Source: Curtobacterium sp. 9128 (GTDB taxonomy: Bacteria > Actinomycetota > Actinomycetes > Actinomycetales > Microbacteriaceae). Taken from it: a stretch of 64,000 nt of DNA. How positions within the stretch are numbered: position 1 is the first letter of the stretch; each line of letters opens with the position of its first letter. The stretch covers positions 434,001 to 498,000 of the forward strand of contig NZ_VEAF01000003.1 of NCBI RefSeq assembly GCF_007673775.1. The letters run 5' to 3'. The translations under genes and the position numbers were made by a program. Of this stretch, positions 18,391-26,758 are shown in pieces. The notes beneath the pieces are model-generated. The model saw only the letters and a list, made by a program, of their open reading frames with translations, was not told the DNA's origin and did not search any database.

Positions 18391-20379
18391 CTACGCGTGG
18401 GTGCTTGACAGGCCGGCGAGCCCTCGCGCGGCCTCTGCAATGGAGTCTTCCGTCGGCAGGAGTGCGCTCTGCAGGCTTGCCGCTGCCGGCATACGGCTGT
18501 CTGCCGTGCCGAGCCGCTGAACGGGCGCGGACAGGTCGCTGAAGTGCTGCTCCTGGATACGCGCAACGATCTCCGCGCCGAATCCGCCGGTGCTGTTGGC
18601 TTCGTGCACCACGAGGACCCGCCCGCCACCTGTTTGGACGGCTTCGGCGATCGCGGCGTCGTCGAGAGGGTTGAGCCAGCGCAGGTCGAGCACGGTGGCT
18701 TCGATGCCGGAGGTGGCGAGGACATCCGCCGCGGCAAGGACACGGTGGAGCGGAGCACCCCAGGTGATGATGCTGAGGTCTGCGCCACGACGGTGGAACC
18801 TCGCGCCTCCGATGTTTTCCGCCTCAGCATCGAGGTGAACATCGCCCTTCATCTGGTACAGCTCACGGGCTTCGATGAGGATGACCGGGTCATCGTCGGC
18901 AACCGCAGCGCGCGTCATGGCGTACGCGTCCGCTGGGGTCGATGGGAGTCCAACCCGGAGGCCCGGAATGTGGACAAGCAGAGCCTCCAGGCTCTGGTCG
19001 TGCTGCGCGCAGGAGCCGGCAGTTGCGCCCTGTTGCGTGCGCACGACCAGTGGAGCATGCAGGACCGATCGCGTGCTGTAACGCACGTTGGCGGCTTGGT
19101 TCACGAGTTGGTCGAGTGCGACGAGAAGGAAATCAGCCCACATGATCTCGACGATCGGGCGCATACCCTCCATCGCGGCGCCGACTGCAGATCCGAGGAT
19201 GGCGCTCTCCGAGATCGGCGTGTCGAAGACCCGGCTGGACCCGTGCGTCTTCTGGAGACCCCGACTGACCCCGAAGATGCCGCCGGCGAAGCCGACGTCC
19301 TCACCGTAGACAAGGACCTCGGGTCGGTTGGTGAGCTCTGCGTCGAGCGCCTTGTTGACAGCGCGCTGGTATGTCAATTCGGTTGCAGCACCTTGACTCT
19401 GGGGCCCGGTCGGGGTCGCCAACGGACCGTAGACGTGACCCACCGCGTCCCCAGGGGCCGGCGCTGGCATGGCGCGGACGGCGGCCGTAGCTGCGTCGAT
19501 CTCCGCGAGGACCTCTTCTTCGATCTTTCGCACGTCTTCGTCAGGAACGCCCATCGACTCCAGCTGCGCGCGCATGCGGATGATCGGCTCTGCTATCGCT
19601 GCACTCTCCGTGTCCGCCTTCGGACGGTAGTGCTCGATGTCGCGGTTGTAGTGCCCGCGGAGCCGCACCGTCTTGCAGACCAAGAGCGTCGGACCTTCGC
19701 CGGCTCGGGCGCGCTCGGCGGCTCCGCTCATCGCGTTCGCCACCGCTACCGGGTCGCATCCGTCGACGGTCACGGCCGGGATGCCGTACCCGGCGGCGCG
19801 AGACGTCAGGTCGGGCGTCCGCAGGAGCGTCGCCGTCTCGGTCATCTCGGACCAACCGTTGTCTTCGATGATGTAGACGACGGGGAGGTTGTAGGCGGCG
19901 GCGAAGATCATGCCTTCGTGAACGGAACCCTGGTTCATCGCACCGTCACCGATGGAAACGACGGCGATACGGTTTGATTTCTGGTGCTGCGCGGCCAGTG
20001 CCACACCGCCGCCAATGGGGATGCCCGCACCGACGATCGAGTTCTCCCCGAAGAAGGAGTGCTCGGGAGAAGTGAGGTAGGCCGATCCGCCCCTGCCGCC
20101 GTTGATGCCACCTGCTCGTTGCGCAATCTCGGCGAGAAGGCCCTCGAGGGGAATGCCCGCGGCGATCGCCCATCCGTGACCGCGATACGTGGGAAGGACC
20201 CGGTCGCCGGGGCGGATTGCGGCCCGCACGCCGACCGGGATGGCCTCCTGCCCAGTGCTGGTATGGACCGAGCCAGGGTAGAAGCCCTCGGCGCTCAGCT
20301 CGAGGCAACGCTCCTCGAAGACGCGGATGGTGACCATCGCCCGAAAGGCGTCGAGTGGGGTGAGTGCGATCTCCGACAA
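18391..20379 (-). CDS. Fused alpha-beta E1 component of a TPP-dependent 2-oxoacid or acyloin dehydrogenase
   Basis: A 662-residue fusion. Residues 1-320 are the E1-alpha half, with the TPP/Mg motif GDG at 144-146 and N174 (EDNGW). Residues ~340-660 are the E1-beta half (TYQRAVNKALDAEL, VYGEDVG, WADFLLVALDQL, then a transketolase C-terminal domain). Such enzymes decarboxylate or cleave 2-oxoacids or acyloins and pass the acyl group to a lipoyl E2. No E2 or E3 is encoded nearby, so partners are elsewhere or it acts differently. The start is TTG, fixed by AAGGAGGA six bases before it. First gene of the seven-gene operon. Confidence 0.88.
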   Translation of the reverse strand: MSEIALTPLDAFRAMVTIRVFEERCLELSAEGFYPGSVHTSTGQEAIPVGVRAAIRPGDRVLPTYRGHGWAIAAGIPLEGLLAEIAQRAGGINGGRGGSAYLTSPEHSFFGENSIVGAGIPIGGGVALAAQHQKSNRIAVVSIGDGAMNQGSVHEGMIFAAAYNLPVVYIIEDNGWSEMTETATLLRTPDLTSRAAGYGIPAVTVDGCDPVAVANAMSGAAERARAGEGPTLLVCKTVRLRGHYNRDIEHYRPKADTESAAIAEPIIRMRAQLESMGVPDEDVRKIEEEVLAEIDAATAAVRAMPAPAPGDAVGHVYGPLATPTGPQSQGAATELTYQRAVNKALDAELTNRPEVLVYGEDVGFAGGIFGVSRGLQKTHGSSRVFDTPISESAILGSAVGAAMEGMRPIVEIMWADFLLVALDQLVNQAANVRYSTRSVLHAPLVVRTQQGATAGSCAQHDQSLEALLVHIPGLRVGLPSTPADAYAMTRAAVADDDPVILIEARELYQMKGDVHLDAEAENIGGARFHRRGADLSIITWGAPLHRVLAAADVLATSGIEATVLDLRWLNPLDDAAIAEAVQTGGGRVLVVHEANSTGGFGAEIVARIQEQHFSDLSAPVQRLGTADSRMPAAASLQSALLPTEDSIAEAARGLAGLSSTHA

Positions 20380-20410
20380 TGGGTCCTCCTTGACTCATCT
20401 GACTGCTGCC

Positions 20411-20473
20411 TCACACTGTCACGTGGAGGAATTCGTTGTCAAGATATGGACACGAGTTCAGATGGTGAAATCA
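20411..20473 (-). promoter_or_regulatory. Operon promoter with putative IclR operator (copy A)
   Basis: Reading on the minus strand, a block TGATTTCA-N-CAT-N-TGAAC-N5-TCCATAT (20473 to 20444) is followed by a perfect -35 TTGACA (20442-20437). An extended -10-like TGACAG begins 21 bases after the -35 start (20421). The same block with the same spacing occurs at 23761-23816. The core TTCA-N5-TGAA is an inverted repeat. It overlaps the stop codon of the iclR-type gene. Its place just upstream of -35 would suit an activator. Confidence 0.7.
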
Positions 20474-21247
20474 CGAGGTTGAGGCGTCCGCGGTGGCTCG
20501 CAGCAGCGCATCAACGAGCTGCGGCTCAGTGGAGACGAACCGGTCCTTCGGGCACGCCAGGGTGAAGCACGCAACGACGGCACCGTTGTCGCGAATGGGT
20601 GCACTGATGCACTCGACGCCTTCCCGGAACTCCTGATGGTCGTACGACAACCCAGAAGCCGCGATGTAGTCGAGTTCCCGCCGGAGCGCGGCTCGTGACG
20701 TGATCGTGTGCTCCGTCACCTTTCTGAGCACCAGCCGCTCCAGCAGGGGTTCGCGAACGGCCGGAGGTGCGAATGCCAGCAAGAGCTTGCCACTCGCCCG
20801 CGCGTGCACGTTGTCCGAGTAGCCGGTGGAGAGTCCCGCGACGCGCACGGCATGAGACCCCTCGACTGTGGCGAGGACGGTGATCGCCCCGTTGCGCCAT
20901 CCGCTGAGGTACGCCGTCTCGCCGGAAGCGTTCGCAAGCGCGTGCAGGCCTTGCAAGTGGCGAGCGGAGATCACGTTGCGGCGGTTGTGGGCCTCCGCGA
21001 TCACCGCAGCGGCGGGTCCTAATGTGTAGCGACGTCGCTGGTCCTTGAGGAGAGCTCCCTCGTGCACCAGCGTGTTCAGCAGGTGGTATGCCGTCGGCCT
21101 CGACAGCTCGAACTGGTCGGCAACCGCCTTCACGGAGAGCCCGTCATCACTGCTCGCGATCGCCATGAGGATGCGCATCGCACGACTCACCGATTGGATG
21201 AGCGTCGCGGGCGCCGCTGCACCGGGCGCTTCAGGCTCGCTAGTCAC
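20471..21247 (-). CDS. IclR-family transcriptional regulator
   Basis: A 258-residue regulator. Residues ~15-75 form the winged helix (SVSRAMRILMAIASSDDGLSVKAVADQFELSRPTAYHLL, cited here by position: the recognition helix is around SRPTAYHLL) and residues ~85-255 the GAF-like effector domain (ARASGKLLLAF, ISAPIRDNGAVVACFTLACP). The start is GTG. It lies directly upstream of, and in the same direction as, the E1 operon. The repeated operator at both neighbouring promoters makes it the likely controller of both operons. The effector is presumably a pathway intermediate. Confidence 0.9.
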   Translation of the reverse strand: MTSEPEAPGAAAPATLIQSVSRAMRILMAIASSDDGLSVKAVADQFELSRPTAYHLLNTLVHEGALLKDQRRRYTLGPAAAVIAEAHNRRNVISARHLQGLHALANASGETAYLSGWRNGAITVLATVEGSHAVRVAGLSTGYSDNVHARASGKLLLAFAPPAVREPLLERLVLRKVTEHTITSRAALRRELDYIAASGLSYDHQEFREGVECISAPIRDNGAVVACFTLACPKDRFVSTEPQLVDALLRATADASTS

Positions 21248-21534
21248 GGCCTGATGCTAGTCGCCTGCGGGGCGGCAACGCATAAAGAGCAGCACTCGAT
21301 CAACGGGCTTTGTGCGGGCATCTCTGATCCTTCGAGACACGACGCCAGCACGTTCAAGCGAGCGGTGCATCGTGAGCCGAGACCGCGGATGCCCGGGTTG
21401 TAATGGGCATCATCTTCCGGTCGGCTCGCTGGCGGAGCGGGACATTCACGACCCGTTGGGGCGCTGAGCCAAGCACTCCCTCGCCTAACGCCCCACGGCG
21501 ACCGCCCCAGGGCGTCAGGCGGGAAGGGCAGACC

Positions 21535-22722
21535 TCAGGGCGATCGGTACGCGATGTCCTGGCGATGACCGGTAGAAGCCGATCGGACGATGGCATCGCA
21601 CACCTCTGCGCAACGGTAACCGTCTTCGAGCGTGGCGCCGTGCGGTCCGATCGGTGCATCGTGCACGACCGCCTCGAGCAGGTGCCCGAGCTCGTGCACA
21701 AAGCTGTCTTCCCACCCGATCATGTGCCCGTGCGGCCACCAGTGCTCCCAGTACGGGTGGTAGGCCTCGGAGACCAGGACTGTCCGGAACCCCTGAGCAT
21801 TCTGAGCCGGCGTGGAGTCGATGAGATGCAGCTCGATCTCGTTCATTCGCTCTTGGTTGAAGATCACCGTGCCCCTGGTCGTGCTGATCTCGAAGCGCAT
21901 GTGGTTCTTTCGGCCGGGCGCGACACGCGTGGCCTCGAGCGTACCCGTGGCGCCATTGCCGAAGGTGATGATTGCATCAAAGGCGTCGTCGACATCCACA
22001 TGCCCGCCTGGGCGTTCATCAGCGAAGGTCACGAGGTTTGCCGACACCGTCACCGGTTCCCCAACCAGGTACCGAGACAGGTCGATGATGTGCGCGCCGA
22101 GGTCGCCGAGCGCGCCAGACCCAGCGATATTCTTGTCGAGCCGCCACGACGTCGGACTGTTGGGATCGACCAGCCACTCTTGGTGGTAGCGGGCCCTGAA
22201 ATGCCGGACCTCACCCAACGTCCCGTCATCCAGGAGCCCCTTGATCAGACGTATCGCGGGGAAGAAGCGGTAGTTGAAGGCGGTCATCGCCTTCACCCCG
22301 GTCTTCTCGACCGCCGCCCAGATCTTGAAGGCCTCGTCCGCGGTCCTTCCGAGGGGTTTTTCGCAGATGACGTGTTTGCCGGCCCGGGCAGCGGCGATCG
22401 TCGGCTCGAGGTGCTGGTCGTTCGGACCTGTGTTGTCGAAGACGTCCACCGCAGGATCGTTGACGATGTCGGTCCAGTCGGTGGTCGACCGCTCGTAGCC
22501 GTAACGCCGGGCTGCCTCAGCGACCGCGGCCCCGGAGCGTCCTGCGAGTGCGATGAGTTTCGTCTCCGCAGGTGGTGGCCAATACGTGTAGGAGAGTTTC
22601 TTGAGCGCGTTTGTGTGTGCGCGGCCCATGAAGGAGTAGCCGAGCATTCCGATGCCGAGAGTCGGCACTTCCTGACCGACCGCCTTCATCTCGCCTTGGT
22701 TGAAGAAGGATGTGTCGCTCAC
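21535..22722 (-). CDS. Gfo/Idh/MocA family oxidoreductase
   Basis: A 395-residue NAD(P)-dependent oxidoreductase: Rossmann start GIGMLGYSFMGRAH, the EKP motif in HVICEKPLG, and a C-terminal domain with GALGDLGAHIIDL, whose histidine is typically catalytic. Members oxidise inositols, glucose or related sugars, or reduce keto forms. The start is taken as GTG at 22722, one base after the upstream gene; ATG at 22689 is an alternative, and neither has a strong ribosome site. It is the second gene of a two-gene operon with the isomerase. Confidence 0.9.
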   Translation of the reverse strand: MSDTSFFNQGEMKAVGQEVPTLGIGMLGYSFMGRAHTNALKKLSYTYWPPPAETKLIALAGRSGAAVAEAARRYGYERSTTDWTDIVNDPAVDVFDNTGPNDQHLEPTIAAARAGKHVICEKPLGRTADEAFKIWAAVEKTGVKAMTAFNYRFFPAIRLIKGLLDDGTLGEVRHFRARYHQEWLVDPNSPTSWRLDKNIAGSGALGDLGAHIIDLSRYLVGEPVTVSANLVTFADERPGGHVDVDDAFDAIITFGNGATGTLEATRVAPGRKNHMRFEISTTRGTVIFNQERMNEIELHLIDSTPAQNAQGFRTVLVSEAYHPYWEHWWPHGHMIGWEDSFVHELGHLLEAVVHDAPIGPHGATLEDGYRCAEVCDAIVRSASTGHRQDIAYRSP

Positions 22723-22723
22723 G

Positions 22724-23707
22724 TCAGACCAGCCAAAAGTGCTGTGCTTCGGGATCCATCGGTTCCTTTACGATGAGGGGACGGAGGTAGTTAATGGCCT
22801 TCTCTGCGCCGTCCCGCTCACTCATCACCGGGTCTTCGTGTTCGTAGGACATCACATAGTCGTAGCCAACCTCGAGGAGAGCTGTAATGACGCGCTTCCA
22901 GGGGACCTGCCCCCATCCGACGACACGGTACCGAGCAGCGCGGTGCATGTTGCGCCACGAACCAGTTGACAGCACCCCGTCTCGGCGGATCTCGTCTTCT
23001 TGCACCTCAAAGTCCTTCGCGTGCACGTGGAGGATGCGGTTTCCGAACGTCTTGATGAACACGACCGGGTCGATCTGCTGCCAGATGAAGTGGCTCGGGT
23101 CGAAGTTGAACCCCCAATCATCACGATCGAGCTTCTCGACCGCCGTCTGCGCGGTAGTGATGTTGTAAGCGATCTCCGTTGGGTGCACCTCGTGCGCGAA
23201 CTTCACACCGAGCTTCGCAAACTCGTCGAGGATTGGATTCCACCGCTCAACGAAAAGATCCCACCCCTCGTTGTAGATCTCGAGGTGTTTCGGAGGCCAG
23301 GTGTACCAGGACCCCCAGACTGTTGAACCGAAGAACCCGTTGACGACGGGGATCTCGAGGTCAGACGCGGCCCGTGCCGTCTTCAGCAGGTGCGCCTTTC
23401 CGTACTCGAACATCTCCTGCTTGTCGGTGACGGGGGACCAATCGTCGAAACTCGCGTCCTTTGGAGGAAGCACCTGCTGAGCTGAAAGATGGTCCGAGAG
23501 GGCGGAGATCACCAGCCCCCGCGAGTCGAGCATCTTCTTCAGGTTCCGCCCGTACTGCGCGTCAGTTGATGCCTGCTCCAGATCGAAGTGGCCCGAGCCT
23601 GCCCACGTAGTGAGCTCCACCGCCTCGTAGCCGAGGCCGGACACGTAAGTAGCGACTTCTTCCAACGGTTGCGCGTCGAACAGAGCCGTAAGGATCCCAA
23701 GCTTCAT
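22724..23707 (-). CDS. Sugar phosphate isomerase/epimerase family (TIM barrel)
   Basis: A 327-residue AP-endonuclease-2-like barrel as in IolE, IolI and related sugar epimerases. Candidate metal ligands are the Glu in HEVHPTEIAYN, the Asp/His in FNFDPSHFIWQ, the His in HVHAKDFE and the Glu in MSYEHEDP. The ATG at 23707 has AGGAGAGG upstream. With the Gfo/Idh gene it forms a two-gene operon typical of inositol- or sugar-keto intermediates, under a promoter that matches the E1 operon promoter. Confidence 0.9.
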   Translation of the reverse strand: MKLGILTALFDAQPLEEVATYVSGLGYEAVELTTWAGSGHFDLEQASTDAQYGRNLKKMLDSRGLVISALSDHLSAQQVLPPKDASFDDWSPVTDKQEMFEYGKAHLLKTARAASDLEIPVVNGFFGSTVWGSWYTWPPKHLEIYNEGWDLFVERWNPILDEFAKLGVKFAHEVHPTEIAYNITTAQTAVEKLDRDDWGFNFDPSHFIWQQIDPVVFIKTFGNRILHVHAKDFEVQEDEIRRDGVLSTGSWRNMHRAARYRVVGWGQVPWKRVITALLEVGYDYVMSYEHEDPVMSERDGAEKAINYLRPLIVKEPMDPEAQHFWLV

Positions 23708-23760
23708 TGCTACCTCTCCTTTGAGGGTTGTCTCCTGCACCGCCAAGCGGTGAGGGCATC

Positions 23761-23816
23761 CTGTCATGCACCCACTGGTGGTGTCTATATGGAGTTCCGT
23801 TCACATGCTGAAATCA
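23761..23816 (-). promoter_or_regulatory. Promoter with putative IclR operator (copy B)
   Basis: On the minus strand TGATTTCA-N-CAT-N-TGAAC-N5-TCCATAT (23816 to 23787) matches copy A base for base outside the N positions. A -35-like TAGACA (23787-23782) and TGACAG (from 23766) are spaced exactly as in copy A (21 bases apart). It drives the isomerase gene at 23707. Confidence 0.7.
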
Positions 23817-23920
23817 TCTCGGAGGTGGTAGCGGGCGCGCGGGGTCCTATCGGCAGGTCCTGTGCGTCCACCATCGCCGGCCAGAGAGTCTCCTTCGTTG
23901 AGCGTCACTCCAGGCGGATC

Positions 23921-24772
23921 AAGGCGCCGGGGCAGGCGTTCACCTACAACGGGGCGCAGCAGCTGACCTCGTCCACCAAGGACGTCGTCACCACGACGTA
24001 CGAGTGCGCGGGCGCTGACATGAACAAGGTCCTGTCGCAGTCCACCGACGGCGGTGCGGAGTACGACTACACGTATGGCACCACCGACCGGCACGGCGTT
24101 CCCGTGATCACCAGCCGCACTGTTGCCGGCACGGGCACTGCGTCCGTGATCAGCGACCCGGTGACCGGGCAGCCGCTGGACCTGCAGACCACCGACGACA
24201 CCACGAGCATGTGGGTCGTCGACGGGATCGGCAACCCGACCGCAGCGATCACCGACGCTGGTGAGAAGGCGTACGAGGTGCACTACGACCCGTACGGCTC
24301 GGAGCGCATCACCGATGAAGACAAGACCAGCGTCCAGTGGTAGCAGAACCCGTACGGATTCAAGGCAGGCCTCCACTCGAGCAGCACCGACAACGGGCTG
24401 ACCAAGTTCGGGTACCGGTGGCAGAGCAGCACCACCGGCGGCTGGATCGAACGCGACAACCTCGACGCTCCCCTCAGCCCCACCAACGCAAACCGCTACG
24501 CGTACGCCGGCAGCGACCCCTACAATCAATTCGACGCGAATGGTCGCAACACGTTCGGCACGACCTGCACATTTGAAGGTCAATTCGCGGCTTTCGGAAT
24601 CTACGTAGGAGGGTCGAGTCTCGCTCTGGGTACGCTTGGGAGCGTTTTTCCAGGTATCGGAACGACGGTTGGTGGTGGTGTTGGCGTACTGGGTGGCAGT
24701 CTCGTCACTGCCTATGTGATTTCGGTCGACTGCTATGGCCAGAGCCCCTATATTCGGCCCGTGCTCAAATGA
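23921..24772 (+). pseudogene. Rhs-repeat protein C-terminal remnant
   Basis: The frame shows the end of an Rhs/YD-repeat shell: FTYNGAQQLTSS, YDPYGSERITDE, then TAG at 24341-24343, then the same frame continues with GYRWQSSTTGGWIERDNLD and YAYAGSDPYNQFDANGR, the Rhs core hallmark. After the core comes a variable tail of about 75 residues rich in Gly and hydrophobics, ending at TGA 24770-24772. The long N-terminal shell is missing and a stop interrupts the core, so this is a broken 3' cassette. Rhs tails are usually toxins in contact-dependent competition. The upstream edge is approximate; it begins close to the IclR operator copy B. Confidence 0.75.
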
Positions 24773-25098
24773 AATCGACAGGACTGCGAGTTGCGCTTGC
24801 CATCGTGCTGGCTCTCGGCATATTAGCGGGTGTGACCAACCTCATCATCAATACCCAGAATGCTGCTGCTTGGCTTCCATTGCTAGACGTGTGCGTTCCG
24901 ACGTTCACCTACTTGGTCTGGGTCGAGCGTCCAAGCGGCAGCGACAAGAGGGATCTCATGATTCGAATACGAGGCAGTGCCGTACCAATGGCAATACTTG
25001 GGATTTCACGCTTCGATCGGGTCTTACATTCCTGCTTGGTCCTCGTGCGACAGATCCAAGCGTGGTCGGTCTCCCATTGTGGGCGCTGGCAGTTGTAG
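24769..25098 (+). CDS. Putative Rhs-tail immunity-type membrane protein, possibly frameshifted
   Basis: The ATG overlaps the stop of the Rhs tail (ATGA), the usual place for a cognate immunity gene. The N-terminal ~55 residues hold two likely transmembrane helices (LRVALAIVLALGILAGVTNLI and WLPLLDVCVPTFTYLVW). The 109-residue reading ends in an unconvincing Cys/Arg-rich tail, while a shift near 25005-25010 would lead into FTLRSGLTFLLGPRA and LPLWALAVVAKVF, ending at 25118, which looks more like membrane protein. A single-base frameshift is therefore suspected. No family was recognised. Confidence 0.45.
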   Translation: MKSTGLRVALAIVLALGILAGVTNLIINTQNAAAWLPLLDVCVPTFTYLVWVERPSGSDKRDLMIRIRGSAVPMAILGISRFDRVLHSCLVLVRQIQAWSVSHCGRWQL

Positions 25099-25168
25099 CC
25101 AAAGTCTTCTCTGTTTGAATCTGGTCGTGCGTGGCGTACGCACTCGTTCCGAGAAGGCGGGGAGAGTA

Positions 25169-25357
25169 ATGGGGCAAACGTCTCTTGATACTGCGCATTG
25201 GCTCGGTCTCGGCGCTTGCTTTCTGGCGGTCATCGTCTTTGCCTCTCTGCATGTGACTCAATTCGTCGCTCTGCCGGCCGGCTTTGTCGTCGCTATCATC
25301 GTCTGGCAGATCGCGGTCGTGGTCTTCAAGAAGCGGCGCGAAAGGTCAAATTGCTGA
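25169..25357 (+). CDS. Small two-helix membrane protein
   Basis: A 62-residue ORF with GGGGAG just before its ATG, two transmembrane segments (residues ~10-28 and ~33-53) and a basic end (FKKRRERSNC). It lies downstream of the Rhs remnant and suspected immunity gene, so it may be a second immunity or orphan cassette gene. No family was recognised; the role is inferred only from position. Confidence 0.5.
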   Translation: MGQTSLDTAHWLGLGACFLAVIVFASLHVTQFVALPAGFVVAIIVWQIAVVVFKKRRERSNC

Positions 25358-25484
25358 ACATCGAGCTGCGTGATACTTGTACCGGGTGTTGGGTCTAACT
25401 GCCATCCTCTGCAGAGACCTGCGCGGAATGGGATGATCTGAGTGGACGCTCCAAGTCGCGCCACCGCGTCGTCGGCTCGGCCTG

Positions 25485-26513
25485 TCAGCTCGGCAGGTTG
25501 TGTCGGAGGTCGTAGCCGGTGTCGGCGAGGAACTGCAGCCGGTTCCGCACTTCCTCGAGCGATGCCGCATCATCGGCGTTGCGCCAGTCAGCGCGGAGGA
25601 GCGTGTTCGCGGTGATGATGTCGTCGGTACGGTCGGCATATCCGGCGGCAGCAGCGGTGAGGAAGACCGTCGGGTCCGCTGGCCGGATGAGCTCGGTGCC
25701 GGCGAAGCCGACCGTGTCGGGCTCGAACCCGAGCGCGCCTATGTCAACTTCTTGCTCGGAGAACGCGACGACCCGGTACGGCATCTTCCGCTTGCTGATG
25801 GCGGGGTAGCCGGGCCGGTCGGAGATGGCCCGGCCGGAGATACGGCATCCCGCGCTGATGAGCCGTTCCGCTTGCTCGATGAGCGGCAGGTCTGACGTCC
25901 ACCTGGTCCTAACGCCGCCTGGTCCTGGGTAGCAGGCGACGGCGAAGTCGATCAGGCCGCCGACCTGCCGGGACTCCCAGCCGATGTCGGTCCGGTGCAC
26001 CCGTTTGCCGAGGCGAGCGAGCGCGTCGTCCACCTGCCCAGGAGTGAGCCCTGCCCGCACCAGTCCGTCGAAGGTGGACCCGTTGACGGCGAGCATGCGT
26101 GCGACGGCGAAGGTGACGTAGATGGGGGCGGCGTCCTTCCACCGGTCGCGGGCGCCGAGTACCTGTTCGCCGTCGATCCAGACCCGGCGCCGGTCGATAT
26201 CGACGAGCAGCACGGTTTCGGTTCGTTCTGCAAGGGCGATCTGTGTTGCAGTAACGGTCCGCGGTGCCAGGAGGAGCAGTTCCGCGTCGTTCGGGTCGTC
26301 GTCGCGGGGGCGCTGCGTGAGCATCGGAAATCGTGCGCGGCGTCCATCGGCGAGGCGGATCGTGTCGTGCGTCTCCACGACCGCGCGAAGCCCGGCGAGC
26401 TTGAGGACGGAGAGGGTGAGGGTGATGTCGGTGGTGTCGCCGAGCCCGTACGGCATCGTGATCTGCGGCCTGCCGGCGTACGCGGCGGCAACCCATTCAA
26501 GCCCGGACCCCAT
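25485..26513 (-). CDS. Modular operon gene 6: large paralogue B
   Basis: A 342-residue protein of unknown function, collinear with the product of 27943-28953. Shared blocks: PYGLGDTTDITLTL near residue 21, RRVWIDGEQV, a winged-helix-like middle (LTPGQVDDALARLG), then GWESRQVGGLIDFAVACYPGPGGVRT, and a C-terminal block with PTVFLTAAAAGYAD and a final LQFLADTGYDLRH. The middle and tail vaguely recall HTH antitoxins with nucleotidyltransferase-like partners (AbiEi-like), but this is only an impression. The ATG overlaps the previous gene's stop (ATGA). Last gene of a six-gene operon. Confidence 0.75.
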   Translation of the reverse strand: MGSGLEWVAAAYAGRPQITMPYGLGDTTDITLTLSVLKLAGLRAVVETHDTIRLADGRRARFPMLTQRPRDDDPNDAELLLLAPRTVTATQIALAERTETVLLVDIDRRRVWIDGEQVLGARDRWKDAAPIYVTFAVARMLAVNGSTFDGLVRAGLTPGQVDDALARLGKRVHRTDIGWESRQVGGLIDFAVACYPGPGGVRTRWTSDLPLIEQAERLISAGCRISGRAISDRPGYPAISKRKMPYRVVAFSEQEVDIGALGFEPDTVGFAGTELIRPADPTVFLTAAAAGYADRTDDIITANTLLRADWRNADDAASLEEVRNRLQFLADTGYDLRHNLPS

Positions 26514-26758
26514 CAGCTGCGCTCTTCCGGAATGTCGGGTTGAGTGAGGGCGATGAGCCAACGGGTTTCTTCGAGGAAGGGTTCCCATCCGTCGCGCGTG
26601 TCGCCGTGCGCGGGTTCGCAGATGGTGCCGGTGTCGATACTGCGGATGATGACCTGCCGCAGCTCGCTGCTGGGTGGGTCGCGGAAGAACGCGTGCCCGT
26701 GCACGCCTGCGACGTCGTAGGAGACGTTGAGGAGGAACAGGTCCGGCCGGCGGGTCAT
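26513..26758 (-). CDS. Modular operon gene 5: small domain copy 3
   Basis: An 81-residue protein that aligns with the 92-residue gene 3 product and with the N-terminus of gene 4: a first strand (LFLLNVSYD), GHAFFRDP, QVIIRSIDTG and a final helix with WLIALTQP. It overlaps both neighbours by ATGA. The fold looks like a small beta-rich domain with a terminal helix. No known family was recognised. Tight coupling to the large paralogue B suggests they form a complex. Confidence 0.7.
   Translation of the reverse strand: MTRRPDLFLLNVSYDVAGVHGHAFFRDPPSSELRQVIIRSIDTGTICEPAHGDTRDGWEPFLEETRWLIALTQPDIPEERS

Noticed and set aside
18544..19977. A 477-codon plus-strand frame opposite the E1 fusion
   Set aside because: Antisense composition and no ribosome site; the E1 motifs are on the minus strand.
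21248..21534. Search for a third copy of the IclR operator upstream of the regulator gene
   Set aside because: No TTCA-N5-TGAA block with the ATATGGA flank was found in this spacer.
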